A stretch of 64,000 nt of DNA from G965279355 sp965279355. Its GTDB lineage: Bacteria > Pseudomonadota > Alphaproteobacteria > CACIAM-22H2. The stretch spans positions 1,488,001 through 1,552,000 of the forward strand of contig OZ257155.1 in the NCBI GenBank assembly GCA_965279355.1. The letters run 5' to 3'. A program made the position numbers and the translations under genes. The notes beneath the pieces are model-generated. The model worked only from the letters and a program-made list of their open reading frames with translations, was not told the origin of the DNA and ran no database searches. Every line of letters starts with the position of its first letter. The stretch's first letter is position 1. Of the stretch, positions 54,849 through 63,965 are shown one piece after another.

Positions 54849-55334
54849 TCAGTCGCGGAAGTTCAGAAACTGCAGCGGCTGTTCTATCGGCAGGGTCTTG
54901 ATATGGGCGATGGCGGCCTGCAGATCGTCGCGCTTCTTGCCTGTAACCCGCAGCTCGTCACCCTGGATCGAGGCCTGCACCTTCATCTTGGAATCCTTGA
55001 GCGCCTTGACGATGGTCTTGGCGAGCTCGCGGTCGATCCCCTGCTTGACCAGCACGAGCTGCCGCAGCGTGTTGCCGGCCGCCGCTTCCTCATCCTTCCA
55101 GTCGAGGGCGCGCGGATCGAGCTTGCGCCGGACGAAGTAGCCCTTCACCAGCTCCTGGATCTGGTTGAGTTTGGTCCGGTCCTCGGCGGTGAGCGTGATT
55201 GTCACGTCGTCGCGCACTACCGCCGCCTTCGACCCCTTGAAATCGAACCGCGTCGTGATCTCGCGCGTGACCCCCTGCACCGCATTGTCGACTTCGGTGA
55301 GATCGGTCTTGGAGACGACATCGAAACTTGGCAT
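54849..55334 (-). CDS. yajQ: YajQ-family nucleotide-binding protein
   Basis: A 161-residue YajQ-type protein with two ferredoxin-like domains. The start MPSFDVVSKTDLTEVDNAV, ITTRFDFKGSK and the C-terminal QVQASIQGDELRVTGKKRDDLQ-type segment (here MKVQASIQGDELRVTGKKRD) are diagnostic. Members bind cyclic di-GMP in Xanthomonas and Pseudomonas, and nucleic acid or nucleotide elsewhere. It likely shares an operon with the DUF2721 gene. Confidence 0.95.
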   Translation of the reverse strand: MPSFDVVSKTDLTEVDNAVQGVTREITTRFDFKGSKAAVVRDDVTITLTAEDRTKLNQIQELVKGYFVRRKLDPRALDWKDEEAAAGNTLRQLVLVKQGIDRELAKTIVKALKDSKMKVQASIQGDELRVTGKKRDDLQAAIAHIKTLPIEQPLQFLNFRD

Positions 55335-55366
55335 CCGATTTTACCTTCTGATCTTCAACGCGGGTC

Positions 55367-56491
55367 TCAATCGTCCCCGGCCAGCACGGGCAGTTCCCGG
55401 CTTACCTTCAGATTCGTAAAGCGCGGCGCCACTTCCCTGGCGAACAGCTCGGCGGACGCCTTGGCAACGTGCCTTGTCTCGCCGGCCCATTCGCCGATGA
55501 AGCGGAGATGCAGGTGGTTGATGCCGGCATCGGCCAGCGCCTGCACCTTCTTGGCGATCGTATCGGGGCTGCCGGAGATGCTGCCCTTCAGGTCGCCGCC
55601 CTTGGCGTAGTCGGCGGCGGTCGACTTGCCAACGACCGGTTTCATCACCGGGCCGTCGAGCGGGCCGTGCCGCTTGATCCAGTCGGTGCGGATCGCGATC
55701 TGCTCCGCCTGTCCCAGCTTTTCAAGTTCCGCCGCCTTCTCGTCCGTCTCGGCCACCGTCACGCTGAGCCAGTCGTAGGTGCACCAGCGCAGGCAGTTCT
55801 CCACCACGTGCTTGGGATGGTTCGCCGCCTGCAGCGTCTCACGGTAAAGCTTGATCTGGCCATGGAGGTCCGAGCCGAAGATGCCGAGGAACGCCGGCCA
55901 GCCCTTCTGCGCGGCTCGGATCAGCGCCGGCTCGCGGGTCGCGGTGCGGATCAGGGTCGGATAGGGTTTCGAATACGGGCCCGGCATCACGCGCCGCTTC
56001 ATGGTGCCTTTGTAATCGCCCACTTCGAAACTGTATTCCGGATCGCCGTATTTAAAGCTCCACATGCGCTCCATTACGGTGAGCATGTCTTCGGCCATCT
56101 TGCCCGAGGCGTGATACTCCGCCGGGATGCCGAGGCCGGCGGGCTCGGTGCCCTGCCAGCCGCTACCGACGCCGAACAGCACCCGGCCCTTGGTCTGATG
56201 GTCGAGCAGGTTCATGCTCTCGACCAGGCGCAGCGGGTGATAGAACGGGATCGACAGCACGCCAAAGCCCATATAGCGGTCCTTGGGAATCAGCGGCGCG
56301 ACATAGGCCGCGAACTGCATCGGGTTGCTGTTATACGGCCCCTTGAAGTGGTGATCCGTGAACCACGGATTGAAGCCGAGTTCCGCGAGCCAGATGGTCT
56401 GCGCGACCGTCATGTCGATGATACGCTCATCGTCGTTGGGATCGTCATTGTCCGGAACAAACATGTTCATGGTCATCGCGGAGAACTGCAT
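55367..56491 (-). CDS. LLM-class flavin-dependent oxidoreductase
   Basis: A 374-residue luciferase-like monooxygenase with F420/FMN-type TIM barrel. It begins MQFSAMTMNMFVPDNDDPND. Typical segments are YMGFGVLSIPFYHPLRLVES, RVLFGVGSGWQGTE and the C-terminal GSPDTIAKKVQALADAG. The ATG at 56491 has GGAG upstream; the TTG four codons earlier is less likely. The substrate is unknown; it probably uses reduced FMN from a separate reductase. Confidence 0.87.
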   Translation of the reverse strand: MQFSAMTMNMFVPDNDDPNDDERIIDMTVAQTIWLAELGFNPWFTDHHFKGPYNSNPMQFAAYVAPLIPKDRYMGFGVLSIPFYHPLRLVESMNLLDHQTKGRVLFGVGSGWQGTEPAGLGIPAEYHASGKMAEDMLTVMERMWSFKYGDPEYSFEVGDYKGTMKRRVMPGPYSKPYPTLIRTATREPALIRAAQKGWPAFLGIFGSDLHGQIKLYRETLQAANHPKHVVENCLRWCTYDWLSVTVAETDEKAAELEKLGQAEQIAIRTDWIKRHGPLDGPVMKPVVGKSTAADYAKGGDLKGSISGSPDTIAKKVQALADAGINHLHLRFIGEWAGETRHVAKASAELFAREVAPRFTNLKVSRELPVLAGDD

Positions 56492-56587
56492 CGAAGGCTC
56501 CAATACCGGGTACGCGGGTTCGGGTGGTCTTATAGCAGGATCGGTGTAGCAAGAGCCGTTCCATGAAGGAAGGCTGCGGGGAGAGGG

Positions 56588-58282
56588 CTACAGGCCGGAT
56601 GATGCTTTCTGTTTCGCCCGCGCGCCTTCGCGGAGCGCGGTAATCGTTGTCCTGGTCGAGATCATTTCCGGGTCCGTGCGCAGCTCGATCACCGCCGCTT
56701 TACCGGACGCGACGGCACGGTCGAAGGCCGGCTTGAACTGGTCGGTGCGCTCGACCAGCTCGGCGTGGCAGCCATAGGCCCGCGCCAGCGCCACGAAATC
56801 CGGATTCACCAGATCGGTCGCCACCACGCGCTCGGGATAGTGGCGCTCCTGATGGGCGCGGATCGTTCCATAGATGCCGTTGTTGAAGATGAGAATGATC
56901 GGTTTGGCGCCGTGCTGGATGGCCGTCGCCAACTCGTTGCCGGTCATCTGAAACCCGCCATCGCCGACGCAGCCGATCACCAGCCGTTCGGGATGAACCA
57001 GCGAGGCTGCCACCGCCGCCGGCACGCAGTAGCCCATCGCGCCGTTGGTCGGCCCAAGGAACCGGCCCGGCCGGCCGAACATCAGATAGCGCTGCGGCCA
57101 GCCCGTGTGATTGCCGGCATCGACGGTGATGATCACCTCCGGCGGCAGATGATCCCTGAGATCGGCCAGGGCGCGGCCCATGTCGAGCGCGCCGTTATAG
57201 GGCGTCGGCTCCAGGGTCGACAGATAGCCGTCGCGGGCTTCCTTGGTCCACGCGCTCCAACCGGTCGGCTTCGCGGGCTTGAGTTCCTCCAGCGCCGCTG
57301 CGGCTTCCGCGGGCGCTGCCGTGATTCCCAGCGTCGGATGATAGACGCGGCCGAGTTCATCCGCGCTGCCGTGGATGTGGATCAGCGCGGGCTTGGGCAT
57401 CGGCGCATCGAGCGTCGAATAGGCCAGCGTCGTCATTTCACCCAATCGCGGGCCGACCACCAGCAGGACATCGCACTCGCGGATGTCCTTCATCAGCACG
57501 GCGCCGGGCGCCAGGCTGAACTCGCCGGCATAGACGGCGCTGCGGTTACTGACGATGTCGATGCCGCGATAGGACGCGGCCACCGGAATGTTCCAGGCTT
57601 CGGCGAAGGTCGTGATGTTCTTGCAGGCCGCATCGGTCCAGCCCGGACCGCCGACCATCAGCAGCGGCCGCTTCGCCTTGTCCAGCAGCGCCCGCAGCTT
57701 TTCGAGATCGGTGGAGGACGGTGCAGCGCGCGAGGCGACATAATGCGGCGGATCGGCGACTTCGACCTCATCGGTCAGCATATCTTCGGGCAGCGACAGC
57801 ACCACCGGCCCGCTGCGGCCCGATGTCGCGAGATGGAAGGCGCGCGCGATGTATTCCGGCAGGCGCTCGGCGCTTTCGACCTGCGCCGACCATTTGGCGA
57901 GCGGTGCGAACATCTGGCGATAGTCGACTTCCTGGAACGCTTCGCGATCGGCGTGCTCGCGCGGCACCTGTCCGATCAGCAGGATCATCGGCGTCGAATC
58001 CTGGAACGCGGTGTGAACGCCGATCGCCGCGTGGCAGGCGCCGGGCCCGCGCGTAACGAAGCAGATGCCGGGCCGTCCCGTCAGCTTGCCGTAGGCTTCC
58101 GCCATGTTGGCCGCGCCGCATTCATGGCGATTGCTGATGAAAGGCAGCCGGTCCTTCGCGTCGTGCAGCGCATCGAGGGCGGCCAGAAAGCTTTCCCCCG
58201 GCACGCCAAACAGCCTGTCGGCCCCGTGCAGAAGAAGCTGATCGACCAGGATCTGTCCGCCGCTGCGTTTCTTGAGAGACAT
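56588..58282 (-). CDS. Thiamine-diphosphate-dependent enzyme, acetolactate synthase-like
   Basis: A 564-residue ThDP enzyme of the acetohydroxyacid synthase/pyruvate decarboxylase type. The catalytic glutamate is E54 in NRHECGAANMAEAYGK. The diphosphate/Mg site is VGDGGFQMTGNELATAI with a later FNNGIYGT. The middle domain is present. No small regulatory subunit is adjacent, so it is probably catabolic rather than biosynthetic. Oxalyl- or benzoylformate-type decarboxylation is also possible. It sits 97 nt from the LLM gene on the same strand. Confidence 0.85.
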   Translation of the reverse strand: MSLKKRSGGQILVDQLLLHGADRLFGVPGESFLAALDALHDAKDRLPFISNRHECGAANMAEAYGKLTGRPGICFVTRGPGACHAAIGVHTAFQDSTPMILLIGQVPREHADREAFQEVDYRQMFAPLAKWSAQVESAERLPEYIARAFHLATSGRSGPVVLSLPEDMLTDEVEVADPPHYVASRAAPSSTDLEKLRALLDKAKRPLLMVGGPGWTDAACKNITTFAEAWNIPVAASYRGIDIVSNRSAVYAGEFSLAPGAVLMKDIRECDVLLVVGPRLGEMTTLAYSTLDAPMPKPALIHIHGSADELGRVYHPTLGITAAPAEAAAALEELKPAKPTGWSAWTKEARDGYLSTLEPTPYNGALDMGRALADLRDHLPPEVIITVDAGNHTGWPQRYLMFGRPGRFLGPTNGAMGYCVPAAVAASLVHPERLVIGCVGDGGFQMTGNELATAIQHGAKPIILIFNNGIYGTIRAHQERHYPERVVATDLVNPDFVALARAYGCHAELVERTDQFKPAFDRAVASGKAAVIELRTDPEMISTRTTITALREGARAKQKASSGL

Positions 58283-58348
58283 TGCTGCTCCGAAAGTTCG
58301 TGCGGGAGTTAAGGTTGCGAGAAGGAAAGTGTCAATCAGCCCTACCCT

Positions 58349-58481
58349 GTCATCCCGGACGAGCCCGCGTCAGCGGGCGATGATCCGGGACCCAGCACAA
58401 TGGCCGGCGAAGCCGTCGTTATTCTCCGGAAAGTTCTGGCCCCCGGATCGCGGCGTGAAGACACGCCTTGTCCGGGGTGAC
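58349..58481. repeat. REP-like palindromic element 3
   Basis: A longer composite palindrome in a 218-nt gap. Outer arms are GTCATCCCGGAC and GTCCGGGGTGAC, with inner GCCCGCGTCAGCGGGC. Sequence ends match the other two elements. Confidence 0.75.
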
Positions 58482-58500
58482 AGCCTGTCTTAATGGCGCG

Positions 58501-59289
58501 TCACTTCCCCTTGAACACCGGCTTCCGCTTCTCGAGAAATGCCTTATATCCCTCACGGAAATCCTCGGTGTCGAAGCTGGCGAAGCCTTCGCGGCGCTCG
58601 CGCTCCGTCAGTTTTTTCGGGCTTCGCAGGCGATGCGCGAACTTCTTGTGCCAGCGATTGACCAGCGGCGCGCCTTCGGCGATCCGGCGCGCGGTCACTA
58701 GCGTTTCTTCCGTGACCTTGGCGTCAGGCACAACCTTGGTGACGAGGCCCTTCTCCTTCGCCTCGGCGGCGCCGAAGACGCGGCCTTCCAGCAGGATCTC
58801 CATCGCCGTGGAATAACCCACAAGGCCGATCAGCGCCTCCATCTCCGGATAGGCCATGATCACGCCGATGCGGTTGATCGGCACGCCGAAACGCGAGGAC
58901 TCACCGCAGATGCGCAGGTCGCACAGGATCGCCGCCTCCAGCCCGCCGCCGACGCAGAGGCCGTGGATCATCGCGACGGTCGGATGGCGGCAGGTCGACA
59001 GTGCCTCCAGCGCGCCGTGCATCTTCTTGCCGTAAGCGATAGCGGCCTTGGTGCTGCCGCGGGTCGTCTCGAATTCGGCGATGTCGGCGCCGGGACTGAA
59101 CGCCTTCTCTCCCGCACCGCGCAGCACGATGCAGCGCACGCTGGCGTCCTTGTTCAGCGCGCGGAACGCGGCGCCCAGCGCCGCCCACATCGGCAGATTG
59201 ATCGCGTTGAGCTTCTCGGGACGGTTCAGCGTGACGGTGACGACGCCACCATCACGCTCCGTCAGAACCAGATCGGCCGGGCCGGTCAG
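58501..59289 (-). CDS. Enoyl-CoA hydratase/isomerase (crotonase), probable CTG start
   Basis: A crotonase-fold CoA enzyme of 262 residues from the proposed CTG. The first ATG (59190) would remove 33 residues including VVTVTLNRPEKLNAIN, which is the universal first strand and CoA-site entry of the family. In-frame codons continue upstream with no ATG, GTG or TTG. A CTG at 59289 overlaps the aminotransferase stop as CTGA and is preceded by AAGGG 6 nt away. Oxyanion-hole motif is HGLCVGGGLEAAILCDLR. The exact acyl substrate is unknown. Confidence 0.87.
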   Translation of the reverse strand: MTGPADLVLTERDGGVVTVTLNRPEKLNAINLPMWAALGAAFRALNKDASVRCIVLRGAGEKAFSPGADIAEFETTRGSTKAAIAYGKKMHGALEALSTCRHPTVAMIHGLCVGGGLEAAILCDLRICGESSRFGVPINRIGVIMAYPEMEALIGLVGYSTAMEILLEGRVFGAAEAKEKGLVTKVVPDAKVTEETLVTARRIAEGAPLVNRWHKKFAHRLRSPKKLTERERREGFASFDTEDFREGYKAFLEKRKPVFKGK

Positions 59290-60497
59290 GCGCGACCCTT
59301 CACGGCGTTCGCCGTCAGATAAGCCATCGCCGCGGCAACGCCGCCCTTCTTGTACGGCACCTTGGCCAGCTCAAGACCCATCTCGACGCCCGACAGCGCG
59401 CCGCACAGCATGAGGTCGTTGAAGTCGCCGAGATGGCCGATGCGGAACACCTTCTTCAGCACCTTGCCGAGACCGGCGCCGAGCGACATGTCGAAATTGT
59501 CGGTGATGACGCCGCGCAACGCATCGGCATCGAGATCGTTCGGCATCATGATCGCGGTGATCGTGTCGGAATAGGCTTCGGGGTCCTTGCACAGGATCTC
59601 GAGGCCCCACGCCTTCACCGCGGCGCGCGTCGCTTCGCCGTGGCGATGGTGGCGGGCGAACACGTTGTCGAGGCCTTCCTCGTGCAGCATCGCGATCGCT
59701 TCGCGCAGGCCGTAGAACAGGTTGGTGTTGGGCGTAAACGGGAAGAAGCCGGTCTTGTTGATGCCGAGCATCGACGACCATTCCCAATAGGCGCGCGGCA
59801 GCTTCGCTGTCTTGCTGGCGGCGAGCGCCTTGTCGCTCACCGCGTTGAACGAAATGCCGGGCGGCAACATCAGACCCTTCTGCGACCCTGAAACCGTGAC
59901 GTCCACGCCCCATTCGTCGTGGCGATACTCAAGCGAGCCCAGCGACGACACCGCGTCGACATAGAGAAGGGCCGGATGCTTCGCCTTGTCGATCGCTTGG
60001 CGCATCTTGGGGATCGACGACACGACGCCGGTCGAGGTCTCGTTATGGACGACGCAAACGGCCTTGATCTTGTGGCCCTTGTCTTCCGCGAGCTTCGCTT
60101 CCAGCACCTTCGGATCGGCGGCGGTGCGCCAGTCGCCGGGAATGAACTCGATCTCGAGGCCGAGCTTGCCGGCCATCTCTTTCCAGAGTGCCGCGAACTG
60201 GCCGGTCTCGAACATCAGGACCTTGTCGCCAGCCGACAGCGTGTTGACCAGCGCCGCTTCCCACGCGCCGGTGCCGGAACCGGGGAAGATGATCACCGGG
60301 CTCTTGGTCTGGAAGATGGTCTTGATGCCGTCCAGAACCTCAAGACCGAGGCGGCCGAAATCGGCGCTGCGATGATCGATCGTCGGATTGTCGACGGCGC
60401 GCAGGATGCGGTCGGGGACGTTCGAGGGACCGGGAATCTGGAGAAAATGACGGCCTGCACGGCGCGGTGCCGTGTTGCGGCGAAGCTCGGATGACAT
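59286..60497 (-). CDS. Serine-glyoxylate/alanine-glyoxylate-type aminotransferase, copy 1
   Basis: A PLP aminotransferase of class V, 403 residues, similar to SgaA of the serine cycle and to alanine-glyoxylate aminotransferases. Features include the N-terminal LQIPGPSNVPDRILRAVD, PGSGTGAWEAALVNTL, HNETSTGVV, and the PLP lysine K207 in VSGSQKGLMLPPG. The start at 60497 (MSSELRRNTAPRR) is the first sensible ATG. The stop overlaps the crotonase CTG. A paralogue lies immediately upstream. Confidence 0.9.
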   Translation of the reverse strand: MSSELRRNTAPRRAGRHFLQIPGPSNVPDRILRAVDNPTIDHRSADFGRLGLEVLDGIKTIFQTKSPVIIFPGSGTGAWEAALVNTLSAGDKVLMFETGQFAALWKEMAGKLGLEIEFIPGDWRTAADPKVLEAKLAEDKGHKIKAVCVVHNETSTGVVSSIPKMRQAIDKAKHPALLYVDAVSSLGSLEYRHDEWGVDVTVSGSQKGLMLPPGISFNAVSDKALAASKTAKLPRAYWEWSSMLGINKTGFFPFTPNTNLFYGLREAIAMLHEEGLDNVFARHHRHGEATRAAVKAWGLEILCKDPEAYSDTITAIMMPNDLDADALRGVITDNFDMSLGAGLGKVLKKVFRIGHLGDFNDLMLCGALSGVEMGLELAKVPYKKGGVAAAMAYLTANAVKGRA

Positions 60498-60675
60498 GGA
60501 AACCCTTCGGGGACAGCCTGGAAGCGGGGGATCATACAGTCGAAAGCGCCCGCCGCAAGCGCCGTCCAAGGGCCGAATTACGCTAGATAATTCAAAGGCC
60601 TGATAGAAGTTCTCGATGATCGAGCCGGACCAGAGGGATAGGTCCCACAAAACCCCGAGTCTTCTACGGCGACGC

Positions 60676-61878
60676 CTAACCCGGCGGCGGCTTTGTCAAC
60701 GATGCCAGCGCCGCATCGATCCCGCCCTTTTTGTGAGGGACGAGCGCCAGGTCCAGCCCCATTTCGACACCGGCCAATGTCCCGCACAGGGTCAGGTCGT
60801 TGAAGTCGCCGAGATGGCCGATGCGGAAGATTTTCTTCGTCAGCTTACCGAGGCCGGCGCCCAGCGACATGTCGAAGGCGTCGAGGATCACCTTGCGCAG
60901 GTGATCGGCATCGTGGCCATCGGGCAGCACCACGCCGGTCAGCACGTTCGAATAGGCCGTCGGGTCCTGACACAGAATCTCAAGACCCCACGCCTTCACT
61001 GCCGCGCGTGTCGCCGCACCATGTCGCGCATGACGGGCGAACACGTTTTCGAGCCCCTCCTCCTGCAGCATCGCGATCGCCTCGCGCAGGCCGTAGAGCA
61101 GATTGGTCGCCGGCGTGAACGGGAAATAGCCTGTCTTCGACATCTCGATCATCGGGCCCCAGTCCCAATAGGCGCGCGGCAGCTTCGCTGCCTTGCTCGC
61201 CGCCAGCGCCTTGTCGCTGATCGCGTTGAAGGACAGGCCGGGCGGCAGCATCAGCCCTTTCTGCGAACCCGCCACCGTGACATCGACGCCCCACTCATCG
61301 TGGCGATAGTCGAGCGAGCCCAGCGAGGAGATCGTGTCGACCAGGAACAGCGCCGGGTGTTTCGTGCGGTCGATGGCCTGACGCAACGCGGCGATGTGCG
61401 ACACCACGCCGGTCGATGTCTCGTTGTGGACCGCGCACACTGCCTTGATGAAATGCTGCCGGTCTTCCGCGAGCTTCGCGGCCAGCGCATGCGGATCGAC
61501 GCCATGCCGCCAGTCGCCCGGCACGAAATCGACCTCAAGGCCGAGCTTGCGCGCCAGCTCACGCCACAGCGATGCGAACTGTCCCGTCTCGAACATCAGC
61601 ACGCGGTCGCCGGGGCTCAGCGTGTTGACCAGCGCCGCTTCCCAGGCGCCGGTCCCCGAGCCCGGATAGATCACCACGGCACCTTTGGTGCGGAAGATGT
61701 CCTTCAGGCCGGCGAAGACCTCGCGGCCGAGCTGGCCGAATTCCGGCCCGCGATGATCGATGGTGGGGTTGTCGATGGCCCGCAGGATGCGGTCGGGCAC
61801 GTTGCTGGGCCCCGGAATCTGCAGAAAGTGCCGTCCGGCCCGGCGAGGCGTGGTGTTGCGGCGCTGTTGCTCCGGCAT
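60676..61878 (-). CDS. Serine-glyoxylate/alanine-glyoxylate-type aminotransferase, copy 2
   Basis: A 400-residue paralogue of the preceding gene, colinear over its whole length and with the PLP lysine at the same position K207 (VAGSQKGLMLPPG). The start at 61878 (MPEQQRRNTTPRR) has GGGAGGTGACC upstream; an in-frame ATG six codons earlier is less likely. The two copies differ most around residues 240-320 and in the tail. This suggests divergence in substrate rather than a recent duplication. Confidence 0.9.
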   Translation of the reverse strand: MPEQQRRNTTPRRAGRHFLQIPGPSNVPDRILRAIDNPTIDHRGPEFGQLGREVFAGLKDIFRTKGAVVIYPGSGTGAWEAALVNTLSPGDRVLMFETGQFASLWRELARKLGLEVDFVPGDWRHGVDPHALAAKLAEDRQHFIKAVCAVHNETSTGVVSHIAALRQAIDRTKHPALFLVDTISSLGSLDYRHDEWGVDVTVAGSQKGLMLPPGLSFNAISDKALAASKAAKLPRAYWDWGPMIEMSKTGYFPFTPATNLLYGLREAIAMLQEEGLENVFARHARHGAATRAAVKAWGLEILCQDPTAYSNVLTGVVLPDGHDADHLRKVILDAFDMSLGAGLGKLTKKIFRIGHLGDFNDLTLCGTLAGVEMGLDLALVPHKKGGIDAALASLTKPPPG

Positions 61879-61948
61879 GGTCACCTCCCTGATCAATACG
61901 CCAATTCTGACGCATCTCGCGGGGAAGAGCCATGCGCTGGACCGAATT

Positions 61949-62881
61949 TTATGCAGACACTGATTTGCGGGACTTGCGCTCCGAGGTAATAGCGGTCGTC
62001 AGAAAACTAAGAAACGCGCGGGACTTGGGTGTAAGGACGCGATCCGCCGGATACAGTGCGAAAATCGGGATCGGATCTTCCAACTGCCAGTCGGACAGGA
62101 TGATCTGCAGCCGACGATCGCGGATATGGGATTCGATCAGCATGTGCGGCAGCAACGCAACGCCCAGTCCAGCCGCCGCCGCATCGCGGCGCACGACAGG
62201 GTCGCTGGTGTCGGCTCTTGGCCGCACTTTGACGGATTGCTTGGCCCCTTTGCGCAGGAAGTGCCAGGTCTTGCTGTCCTTGCCTTCGAAAAAGTCGATC
62301 ACCGGATGGCTGGCCAGTTCGGACGGCGTGCGCGGAATGCCGTGCTCGCGCAGGTAACGCGGGCTGGCGCAGAGCGCGTAGCGCATGACCAACAGCTCTG
62401 TTGCCACAAGCCTTGGATCGCCGTCCATCTGCTGCTTCATGCGGATCACCAGATCGAAGCCTTCCTCGATCGGGTCGACGCGGCGATTGGTCAGCTCCAG
62501 CTCCAGCCTCACCTCAGGGTTCTGTGCCAGGAACTGCGGCAATACCGGTGACAGAAGCAGGCGACCGAAGGTGATCGGCGCGGAGATCCTGAGACGGCCG
62601 CGGACGCTGCCATTGACCGAAGAGATCGCGGCCTGCGCTTCCTGGAGATCCATGGACATGCGCTGACAATAGGGAAGCAGAACCTGACCGGCTTCCGTGA
62701 GCCCGACATCCCGGGCCCGGCGCACCAGCAGCTTGTTGCCGAGTGCTGCTTCCAGCTTGGAAATCGCGCGGCTGACCGTTCCCTTTTGCATCGCCAGCGC
62801 CCGTGCCGCCGCGCTGATGCTCTTCATCTCCGCCACTTTGGCGAACAGGATAAAGAGCGAGGAATCCTGGCTGGCGCGCAT
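61949..62881 (-). CDS. LysR-family transcriptional regulator
   Basis: A 310-residue LysR-type regulator. The helix-turn-helix is SISAAARALAMQKGTVSRAISKLEAALG. The effector domain starts near residue 90. It lies 70 nt upstream of the tandem aminotransferases on the same strand. LysR genes are more often divergent from their target, so regulation of them is only inferred. The neighbouring orphan Bug protein upstream is a second candidate target. Confidence 0.88.
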   Translation of the reverse strand: MRASQDSSLFILFAKVAEMKSISAAARALAMQKGTVSRAISKLEAALGNKLLVRRARDVGLTEAGQVLLPYCQRMSMDLQEAQAAISSVNGSVRGRLRISAPITFGRLLLSPVLPQFLAQNPEVRLELELTNRRVDPIEEGFDLVIRMKQQMDGDPRLVATELLVMRYALCASPRYLREHGIPRTPSELASHPVIDFFEGKDSKTWHFLRKGAKQSVKVRPRADTSDPVVRRDAAAAGLGVALLPHMLIESHIRDRRLQIILSDWQLEDPIPIFALYPADRVLTPKSRAFLSFLTTAITSERKSRKSVSA

Positions 62882-63008
62882 CGATCGTTTCCGAGGTGCA
62901 ACGGAAGACGATCAACCTAACATTTCGGGAGCGGGGCGGAAACGGGTGGAATGGTCGACGGCGCACGCCACCTGGCATGCGCCGCCTCCTTCAATGCAAG
63001 CTGCCGGC

Positions 63009-63965
63009 TTACTGCTTGCTGAAACCGGCGCTCTCCGCGAGCCCATGCCAGAGCTTCCGGTCGCTCTCGATCAGCCGCGCAAACTCGTCCGGCGTGTTCG
63101 TCACGACCGAGATGCTTTGATTCTTCAGACCGTCGACGACATCGCTCGACTTGCCGGCATCGTTTACGGCGCGTGCCAGCTTGTCGACGATATCCTTCGG
63201 TGTGCCGGCCGGCGCCATGATGCCGAACCAGTACGACGCGACGCAGGGCACGCCCGCCTCCTGCATGGTCGGCAGGTTGGGAAAGAACGGGCTGCGCTGG
63301 GGATCGGTGACCGCCAGCGCCACCAGATCGCCGGAAGCGATCTGTCCGGCAACAGTCGACGACGGCGAGATATAGCCATGCAGCCGATTGCCCAGCAGAT
63401 CCGTCACGACCTGCGGACTGCCCTGATACGGGATATAGGTGACCTTCGTACCCGCCGCGGCGTTGAACAGCGACAACACGAAGGGCGGCGTGCCGACCCC
63501 ACCGAAATTCAGCTTCTCCGGGTTCGCGCGCGCATACGTCACCAGATCCGCGAGGGTCTTGATGCCCAGCTGCGGCGTCACCACCAGAACCGTCGTGACG
63601 GAACTGATGAGCGATGCCGGCGCGAAGTCCTTGTAGAAATCGAAATCCAGCGACGCGCCCGTCGCCGCATTGAAGATATTGGCGTTCGACCCGAGGAGCA
63701 GCGTGTAGCCGTCCTTCGGCGCCTTGGCGACCGCCGAAGCAGCGATGCTGGAGCCGGCGCCCACCCTGTTTTCAATGATGAGCGGCTGCCCGAGGGCCGC
63801 ACTCATTTTCGCGCCGAACACCCGCGTCGACAGGTCGCCGGTGGAGCCGGCGGGAAAGCCGACGAGCACGCGGATCGGTTTATTCGGATAGTCCTGAGCT
63901 TGTGCGAGTGTAGTGGAGCCCGCGAACAAGGCGATGGCCGCCAACGCCCGATAAAATCGCATCAT
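63009..63965 (-). CDS. Bug-family tripartite tricarboxylate transporter binding protein
   Basis: A 318-residue periplasmic TctC/Bug-type binding protein. The signal peptide ends near LAQAQDYP. Characteristic parts are KPIRVLVGFPAGSTGDLSTRV (carboxylate-binding loop with Asp), NRVGAGSSIAASAVAKA and YIPYQGSPQVVTDLLGN. A GGGAGAAAACAG motif precedes the start. No TctA/TctB genes are adjacent, so this is the second orphan of this class in the window. Confidence 0.87.
   Translation of the reverse strand: MMRFYRALAAIALFAGSTTLAQAQDYPNKPIRVLVGFPAGSTGDLSTRVFGAKMSAALGQPLIIENRVGAGSSIAASAVAKAPKDGYTLLLGSNANIFNAATGASLDFDFYKDFAPASLISSVTTVLVVTPQLGIKTLADLVTYARANPEKLNFGGVGTPPFVLSLFNAAAGTKVTYIPYQGSPQVVTDLLGNRLHGYISPSSTVAGQIASGDLVALAVTDPQRSPFFPNLPTMQEAGVPCVASYWFGIMAPAGTPKDIVDKLARAVNDAGKSSDVVDGLKNQSISVVTNTPDEFARLIESDRKLWHGLAESAGFSKQ

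Noticed and set aside
56765..58312. 515-codon open frame antisense to the ThDP enzyme
   Set aside because: Shadow frame; the real gene has intact catalytic and cofactor motifs on the minus strand.
60616..61989. 457-codon open frame antisense to aminotransferase copy 2
   Set aside because: Shadow with composition bias and no domain, while the minus-strand protein is clearly a PLP enzyme.
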